Positions 30,601-64,000 of a stretch of DNA of 64,000 nt are shown here, piece after piece (the stretch's first letter is position 1; each line of letters begins with the position of its first letter). The position numbers and the translations under genes are program-made. The DNA lies in the NCBI GenBank assembly GCA_963662155.1, contig OY759266.1, positions 10,847,835 through 10,911,834 on the forward strand. The letters are read 5' to 3'. The DNA comes from Lamellibrachia columna. Its lineage: Eukaryota; Annelida; Polychaeta; Sabellida; Siboglinidae. The notes below the pieces were generated by a model. The model ran no database searches. It was given only the letters and a program-made list of their open reading frames with translations, and was not told where the DNA came from.

Positions 30601-32630
30601 CGGCCCAAGTGTCGAGACAGCTCGGCCCAATGATAAATTGCTAAATTAACCTTGAATCCAAATGTTATCCCATGTATTCTTGAAACACATCACCCGTAAC
30701 CCTGGCAATAATCACCACGATATTGTAGGCCTATGTCATATATTAACGTGTATATATATATATATATTATTTAATTATTATTATTAATAAAATATTATTA
30801 TCATTAATAAATATATAAAATGTTTCGTCTGTGTTTTCGTTTTGACTTACTATAGAGATTATTGAAGGTAAACTTTTTTTATCTTCGTATACAAGTATAT
30901 AAATTCATTATATAGTGTACTCCATAATTATAGTACACCTACCAATATTTATATTACCCTAACATTTTTACATTACCCTGAAATGATGACACTGTCCTTT
31001 GATTTGTCATAGTAATTGACGTCCTACTCTTGTATTGTGTTATTGAGCTTATCTTGTATGTTGGTTGGTTTTGGTTTGTGTGTGTTAAGAATATTTGAAG
31101 GCTATATTAACTGGCTTCACTACTCCTGCTTTGTTTTACTGAGCAGATTGTTTCACGTCGTTTGTCCTTTGATTTGTGTGTGTTAGCAGTGTGCGGAGGC
31201 CATAGTTATTGGCTTGATACTCTTGTATTGTTTCGTTGAGCAGGTCTTTTTGTTTGAATAACCTTTCTTGAAATATCAAATGAAGCCAAACACCCAAGTA
31301 ATGTATATTTACAAACATAAACACGAAGAATACATTTCTTTCCATAATAAACAGCATGAAAATCAGACCAGAGTGCGAGAACTACTGAAAATAAGCGAGG
31401 GATAGAGGGAGTGGTGACAGGTGGTGGATACGGTAGTGAAGGGGAAGTTGACACCCAGTATCGATGCCAAGCTCAACCGGAATTCAGTGGTAAAGAGGAA
31501 AGAAACAACATAATACGTACGTAATGTATAATAAATACTATGCACATGTCATGTGTGTGAACATGTAAGTGGGTGCATATGAAGAATATATTGACCTCCT
31601 TTACCGCTTTTATTTGTTATAATTCATTCAGATCTTTAGAAATTGGAATGAGCCAAATGCAATAAAAAGTATTTTCCAGTTTAATAGCTGAATCATAATA
31701 CATTATTTGCATCAAACCGACCATGATGGCGCCCAGAAGTTCCAATCATACCACTAGAAAATTACTTGCATAAACTAGCAAACAGAATCTGGTAAAAATT
31801 AGAATTCCGAGGAAAAAAGCCGGATTATTGCGGTGCGGAAACATTTCCCATTATAATAGGCCATGGCTACTCTCACCGTTGGTAGTGCACCGCAGTCGTG
31901 TCTAATTACATTCTCACAGTAAATGTAAAATGTACGTTCACAAAGCCATGCAATAGTTGTGATATGTAATAATTAAAAAATTATATGTGTAGTGATGTTG
32001 GTTCGTAATTCAAACTACGGCACGAAAACATTCCACTTCCCCGTTATCGCCCTAACTAAGCGCCATCATATCATTTATCATTGGGCCGAGCTGTCTCGAC
32101 ACCTGGGCCGACCTATCTCTAACTAAGCGCCATCATATCATTTATCATTGGGCCGAGCTGTCTCGACACCTGGGCCGAGTTGTCTCAAAATCGGAGCCGA
32201 GTTGTCTCGAACTGGGCCGAGTTGTCCCAGGCCGAGTTGTCCGTGGGCCGAGTAGTCCAAGCACCAGTTTTTAGTAGTCCGACCAGGTTTTTCAGAGAAT
32301 ACGCACCCTCCTGTGAGCTTGTCGTTTCTCCTCCCTCGTCGGATCCATAGCGTTGACAAGCCATTTTATACCGAAATACGTTATGGAAAATGACACCGCC
32401 AGACCAAAACAAGTCGACAACAGTTTTGTTATCACTTCTTGTCGTGTGATTGACGGCATTTGCTGTTCACCAAGGGCGTCAAGTATGGGTCTTGAATCAG
32501 ATAAATTTGGAGACAATTGCCAGGTTCTTCCTCCAGGTGACAATATTTGGTTCACATAGTTTTTAAGAACACCCCACGAGTCTAAAATTGTCTCCTTGGG
32601 GTTGACGCCTTGTAAATAGGGAGCATCCAT
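15492..32630 (-). CDS. ATAD1: ATAD1/Msp1 AAA+ membrane protein extractase, complete, 10 coding exons, 425 aa
   Basis: Exons in transcript order: 32630-32307, 28518-28474, 28087-27910, 22472-22404, 22217-22129, 21830-21788, 20629-20433, 16753-16703, 16395-16250, 15627-15492. They sum to 1278 nt (425 codons plus stop) and all junctions are GT-AG and in phase. Membrane segment about residues 70-92, a linker ending in MDPTRE, then the AAA+ core: Walker A GPPGCGKT at 188-195, Walker B IIFIDEID at 243-250, sensor Asn in GATNRPQ (N293), arginine fingers R304/R305 in LRRMP, and the C-terminal helices with [17 protein letters not shown]. The family extracts mislocalised tail-anchored proteins from the mitochondrial outer membrane and peroxisomes, as a hexamer using ATP. 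The N-terminus is about 60 residues longer than in human (361 aa); M58 is an alternative start. The gene is divergent from PTEN. Confidence 0.97.
16250..16395 (-). CDS. ATAD1: ATAD1 exon 9 (aa 333-380)
   Basis: Encodes [34 protein letters not shown] and a basic tail ([14 protein letters not shown]). This is the sensor-2 helical subdomain. Donor GTGAGT. A partial duplicate of this exon and intron 9 lies at 12866-13180. Confidence 0.96.
16703..16753 (-). CDS. ATAD1: ATAD1 exon 8 (aa 316-332)
   Basis: A 51-bp exon encoding [17 protein letters not shown], matching the Q-R-E-x-I-L-x-L-I-L segment of the family. Acceptor TTTGCAG, donor GTAAGT. Confidence 0.95.
16754..17350. other. ATAD1 intron 7, proximal AT-rich part
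   Basis: AT-rich unique sequence in which I see no element. Confidence 0.4.
17350..17555. repeat. About 105-bp tandem duplication
   Basis: AGAGATCCGG...TATTTTACTGCTACAAG...TATTTGAAAGATAAATGAAAAA occurs at about 17350-17440 and again, diverged, at about 17456-17550, directly before a MITE copy. Confidence 0.75.
17593..17943. mobile_element. MITE family B, copy 1 (351 bp)
   Basis: Terminal inverted repeats: left AGGTCAGACCACAGT, right ACTTTGGTCTGACCCC. The interior aligns over its length with 19813-20185 (e.g. TTGTCTGATTATAAGAAAAT, AATATCCATGTATTCATG, CTCCGCCTGTTAAACTCTAA). No coding capacity. Confidence 0.85.
18411..18530. repeat. Perfect 20-bp tandem repeat, 6 copies
   Basis: Unit CAACATACAACTGTTCTGTC, six identical copies. 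The length is not a multiple of three, so all three frames stay open and give overlapping spurious ORFs. Confidence 0.98.
19019..19539 (+). mobile_element. TTAA-flanked MITE (piggyBac-like), copy 1
   Basis: TTAA at 19019-19022 and 19536-19539 flanks a 513-bp element with terminal inverted repeats CCTATTAGGCC ... GGGGTCTAATGGG. Over its length it matches the reverse complement of 49189-49813, for example ATTGACAATTACAAGTTG and GGAGGTAAAATCGCTC-like words. TTAA target duplication with CCC/GGG ends is the piggyBac pattern. No transposase. Confidence 0.88.
19813..20185. mobile_element. MITE family B, copy 2 (373 bp)
   Basis: Same family and orientation as 17593-17943. Ends AGGTTAGACCACAGTG ... 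CTGTGGTCAGACCCC, interior about 80% similar by eye. Confidence 0.85.
20433..20629 (-). CDS. ATAD1: ATAD1 exon 7 (aa 250-315)
   Basis: Encodes [31 protein letters not shown], then [22 protein letters not shown]. It contains the sensor-1 Asn and the arginine-finger pair. Donor GTGAGT. Confidence 0.98.
20630..21787. other. ATAD1 intron 6, no gene seen
   Basis: AT-rich intronic DNA with no recognisable repeat or coding content. Confidence 0.5.
21788..21830 (-). CDS. ATAD1: ATAD1 exon 6 (aa 236-249), Walker B
   Basis: A 43-bp exon encoding [14 protein letters not shown]. The Asp after DEI is split across the junction with exon 7. Acceptor CATTGCAG, donor GTAAGT. Confidence 0.97.
22129..22217 (-). 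CDS. ATAD1: ATAD1 exon 5 (aa 207-235), pore-loop region
   Basis: Encodes [36 protein letters not shown] is the substrate-gripping pore loop (K-W-Y) of Msp1. Acceptor TGTGCCAG, donor GTGGGT. Confidence 0.97.
22404..22472 (-). CDS. ATAD1: ATAD1 exon 4 (aa 183-205), Walker A
   Basis: Encodes [23 protein letters not shown] with the nucleotide-binding P-loop. Acceptor TCTTGCAG, donor GTAATA. Confidence 0.98.
22930..23540 (+). repeat. LINE 5' UTR with diverged tandem units
   Basis: Three similar segments start near 22990, 23188 and 23370. The first two share TATTACTATT, CATATAT, TTGTAGACATA, TTTTGTTAA and GTAGTATTTT-like words. The first and third share GCAG-ATTTTAGCGTAA-TTAG. They resemble promoter monomers of other LINEs; function is inferred. 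Confidence 0.55.
23721..24905 (+). CDS. LINE ORF1: zinc finger, coiled coil, repetitive linker, SGNH esterase-like domain (394 aa)
   Basis: N-terminus: PHD-like cysteine cluster CGSC ... GC ... FECRGC (residues about 17-52), then a short heptad-rich helix ([19 protein letters not shown], about 53-72). Residues about 105-195 are Gly/Lys/Glu repeats around [13 protein letters not shown]. Residues about 205-390 form an SGNH-hydrolase-like domain: block [11 protein letters not shown], block III region [10 protein letters not shown], block [13 protein letters not shown] with the catalytic Asp and His. The usual GTNN of block III is GTIN here, so the oxyanion Asn is changed. CR1-clade ORF1 proteins combine just these modules. 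The frame has no stops. Confidence 0.87.
   Translation: MAPCKRQLKATRHLICGSCSNWVDFVKSGCKKSWAEVQADSFSFECRGCTKMKELEVELEELKLLVVAMVGREQGGCASSSGGGTVDDKVGKDTRDARESSTQPGRKLRGGKVTGRRETGRKETGRKGSGGKTTGVKERGVGETGGKEKGVGEMGGKTTGVKERGVGETRAKEREVGETGAKETGGKGSGQNVMEGIEWKSYSAAVIEGVRKRARVFVGDSIVRKTDRVLNKGDDVVVCLPGAKIEAITERVENIVGSGKGGSVLVHVGTINVEREGTTAIVRKYRQLVRTLKQMRVEQVILSGILPVMGRRGHKYQNCQGMAINMLVQKLCGEEEVGFVDLWGSFVGRADMYMKDGLHLSGKGAAVFTNELSAAVDSGMGTMTSIFGSKHCLN
25010..27655 (+). pseudogene. LINE ORF2: APE endonuclease and reverse transcriptase, broken
   Basis: Endonuclease: [45 protein letters not shown], then after a frameshift near 25370 [13 protein letters not shown] and [28 protein letters not shown], a deletion at about 26382, [28 protein letters not shown] with stops, motif [11 protein letters not shown], a second deletion near 26780 removing the PQGSVL block, motif [10 protein letters not shown], and another frameshift near 26910. 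The last 240 codons (26933-27655) are open and include [18 protein letters not shown] and [15 protein letters not shown]. Confidence 0.93.
27910..28087 (-). CDS. ATAD1: ATAD1 exon 3 (aa 124-182)
   Basis: Encodes [28 protein letters not shown] ... TVILPFHDN ... LVQPPK, matching the L-x-E-Y-E-x-x-I-A linker and N-terminal AAA+ segment. Acceptor TTTCCCACAG, donor GTAAGT. Confidence 0.97.
28474..28518 (-). CDS. ATAD1: ATAD1 exon 2 (aa 109-123)
   Basis: A 45-bp micro-exon encoding [15 protein letters not shown], matching the K-L-M-K-x-I-G-V linker of ATAD1. Acceptor TTTGGCAG, donor GTAAGT. Confidence 0.95.
28606..29133. mobile_element. Degenerate MITE with CAGTGAAACCTGT ends
   Basis: Left end CAGTGAAACCTGTAT; right end, read in reverse complement, CAGAAAAACCTGTCTTAGC followed by GACACCTGTCCATAATGG. 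These ends resemble hAT-type non-autonomous elements found widely in animal genomes. The interior is non-coding. Confidence 0.6.
29925..30262 (+). mobile_element. tRNA-derived SINE
   Basis: Pol III A box TGGTTAGAAGGC (about 29932) and B box GGTTTCAAATCCC (29967-29979) are spaced as in a tRNA. A central region follows, and the 3' end CGCTATATAAGAAGAATGTA resembles L2/RTE-type LINE tails. It lies in ATAD1 intron 1, antisense to the gene. Confidence 0.8.
30456..32257. mobile_element. 1.8-kb foldback element with GGCCGAG-array terminal inverted repeats
   Basis: Left arm 30456-30640 starts GACTACTCGGCCCACGGACA and consists of a degenerate repeat CAACTCGGCCC. The right arm, about 32060-32257, is its inverse, ending TGTCCGTGGGCCGAGTAGTC. 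Both arms contain the ATTGGGCCGAGCTGTCTCGA unit. In the right arm a ~60-bp stretch beginning CTAACTAAGCGCCATCATAT is duplicated. The interior has no transposase. It sits in ATAD1 intron 1, with its right end 50 bp from the exon 1 donor. Confidence 0.88.
32307..32630 (-). CDS. ATAD1: ATAD1 exon 1 (aa 1-108) with membrane anchor
   Basis: Starts [19 protein letters not shown]. Residues 58-70 ([13 protein letters not shown]) precede the membrane segment [22 protein letters not shown], followed by [16 protein letters not shown]. Human ATAD1 lacks most of the first 57 residues. Donor GTGCGT. Confidence 0.93.
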
Positions 32631-33884
32631 GTTGTAAAAGCCCGGCTGTTGATACTTTTATAAAGCAAACTTGGATCGAGATAACTGGAAATGGTGTATA
32701 CCAAGCACCGCAAATATGTGAAAAAGAGGTCCATTGTTTATACAGTTGTATTGTTCATGGAATGACATCAGTTAGGCGCGGTAGCGGGTATTTTGCTACA
32801 AGCAAACAGACAAACACAGCTATAAACTGTTTTATGTTATAGATGCGTGTGTATGAGTATGATAGATGCACATTTTGAATTCCATTTATTTTAATCGTAG
32901 CATCCGGCTTATTGTACTTTGTACTTTCTAGAGTGACGATTATATAATGTGTGTTATTAATGATAGTTTGCTATAATAAACATACGCTGATATATTGCTT
33001 AGTTTCCATTGACTTCGTCAATAACCCTAGTGATATTAGTTTCGTTTCGTTTAATTAAGGTAGATTCGTATTTTATCATAATCTTTCGCACGTAGCGGAT
33101 GTTGCTACTTTTGTGGTCTCCCACATCGTAGTAAGCTATTAAAATTAGTACTGCATGATAATACCCAACAAATGTCCATTAAAACACATATCGTTGAAGT
33201 AAAATTGTAGCAAGTGTAACATAATGAGAGTGTGCGAGTATCCTTTTGGTCGGGAAATGGATAAGTTCCGGTCAAAGGTCATGTAGTTGCAATTAATACG
33301 CCAGTTGGTGAAGTGTATAAAAATTACATTTATTGTTGCTAAATGTCGATGATATGCAGAGCGAAGATCTGTGTGCAGTTCATGCGAACTTTTTCATTAT
33401 AAATATTCACGAATGTATAAATTAACTCAATTAAGCAGGTAAGGAATAGCGGATTATATTTCTTGTAAAGAGAAGTAATACGATATGTGTTAGTCCACCA
33501 GGAAGACGCCATCATGGAGGCACGGCCAACAAATGAGGAAAGGCGATTGCTATACGAAATATGGTAAAAAAAAGTATTTCTTGAAGTGCGACACATCTTC
33601 TGGGATTTGTCAGTGGATACACGACAAAATGACTATACCAGGACAATCGTGGATTTAGTTTGTGTTTCCTCATGTTGTGTCGAATTCTGTTGTGTATTTT
33701 GAAGAGGGTTTGTGACAAATTACCGGTAGACGGTACGGTGAGTTTACTTTGGTGCTGATCGAAATCCCGTTTCTACTACACGACAGCACTTTGAATGGTG
33801 CGCTCGACGCAGTGCTAACAGTCGCCAGCGTGGGAAGCAATTATAATCGTGGCAGTGCTGTATATATGTAGAGCAGCCTCGACA
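32631..33884. promoter_or_regulatory. Divergent ATAD1/PTEN promoter interval
   Basis: The 1254 bp between the two start codons must contain both promoters unless far-upstream non-coding exons exist. I see no TATA box at a convincing position. A nuclear-receptor-like half site TCAAAGGTCA lies at about 33273, a GCCATCATGG (YY1-like) at about 33508, and a strong splice-donor-like CGGTGAGT at about 33736. An AUG-initiated 17-codon frame (MEARPTNEERRLLYEIW) at about 33513-33566 would be an upstream ORF if transcribed with PTEN. Confidence 0.6.

Positions 33885-64000
<30,116 letters not shown>

Overview
The window is metazoan nuclear DNA: AT-rich, with long GT-AG introns, microsatellites, many non-LTR retrotransposon remnants and short inverted-repeat transposons. 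I could rebuild three host genes exon by exon, and every junction keeps phase. From left to right they are a C2orf81 homologue (+ strand, 11 coding exons, 475 aa, complete), ATAD1/Msp1 (- strand, 10 coding exons, 425 aa, complete) and the 5' part of PTEN (+ strand, 4 coding exons, residues 1-128; the rest lies past the right edge). The gene content and repeat types suggest an invertebrate animal such as a lophotrochozoan, ambulacrarian or cephalochordate. I cannot fix the phylum from sequence alone.

Layout. 1-1038: upstream region of C2orf81 with a long (TA)n tract and an RFX-type X-box about 105 bp before the ATG. 1039-12357: C2orf81. Its intron 1 holds a nested pair of LINE remnants, and introns 3, 4 and 6 hold minisatellite-bearing or foldback repeats. 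12358-15491: intergenic space between convergent 3' ends, with a relic copy of ATAD1 exon 9. 15492-32630: ATAD1. Its introns hold two MITE families, a nearly full-length CR1-like LINE with an intact SGNH-esterase ORF1 (about 22.93-27.76 kb), a tRNA-derived SINE, and a 1.8-kb foldback element that ends 50 bp from the exon 1 splice donor. 32631-33884: the divergent ATAD1/PTEN promoter interval of 1.25 kb. 33885-64000: PTEN. Intron 1 is 17 kb with textbook U12-type (minor spliceosome) signals. Intron 2 is about 9.2 kb, and intron 4 runs off the window.

Biology. ATAD1 (Msp1) is a membrane-anchored AAA+ extractase of the mitochondrial outer membrane and peroxisomes. PTEN is the PI(3,4,5)P3 phosphatase that opposes PI3K signalling. 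They are not known to share a pathway, but the same two genes are also divergent neighbours in human, so this is conserved microsynteny. C2orf81 is poorly characterised; its X-box suggests expression in ciliated cells.

I did not find a previously unknown multi-gene system. The strongest observations are the conserved ATAD1-PTEN head-to-head pair, the U12 intron in PTEN, the intron that splits the PTEN catalytic P-loop, the GGCCGAG-array foldback element, and a TTAA-flanked MITE family present in two opposite copies.
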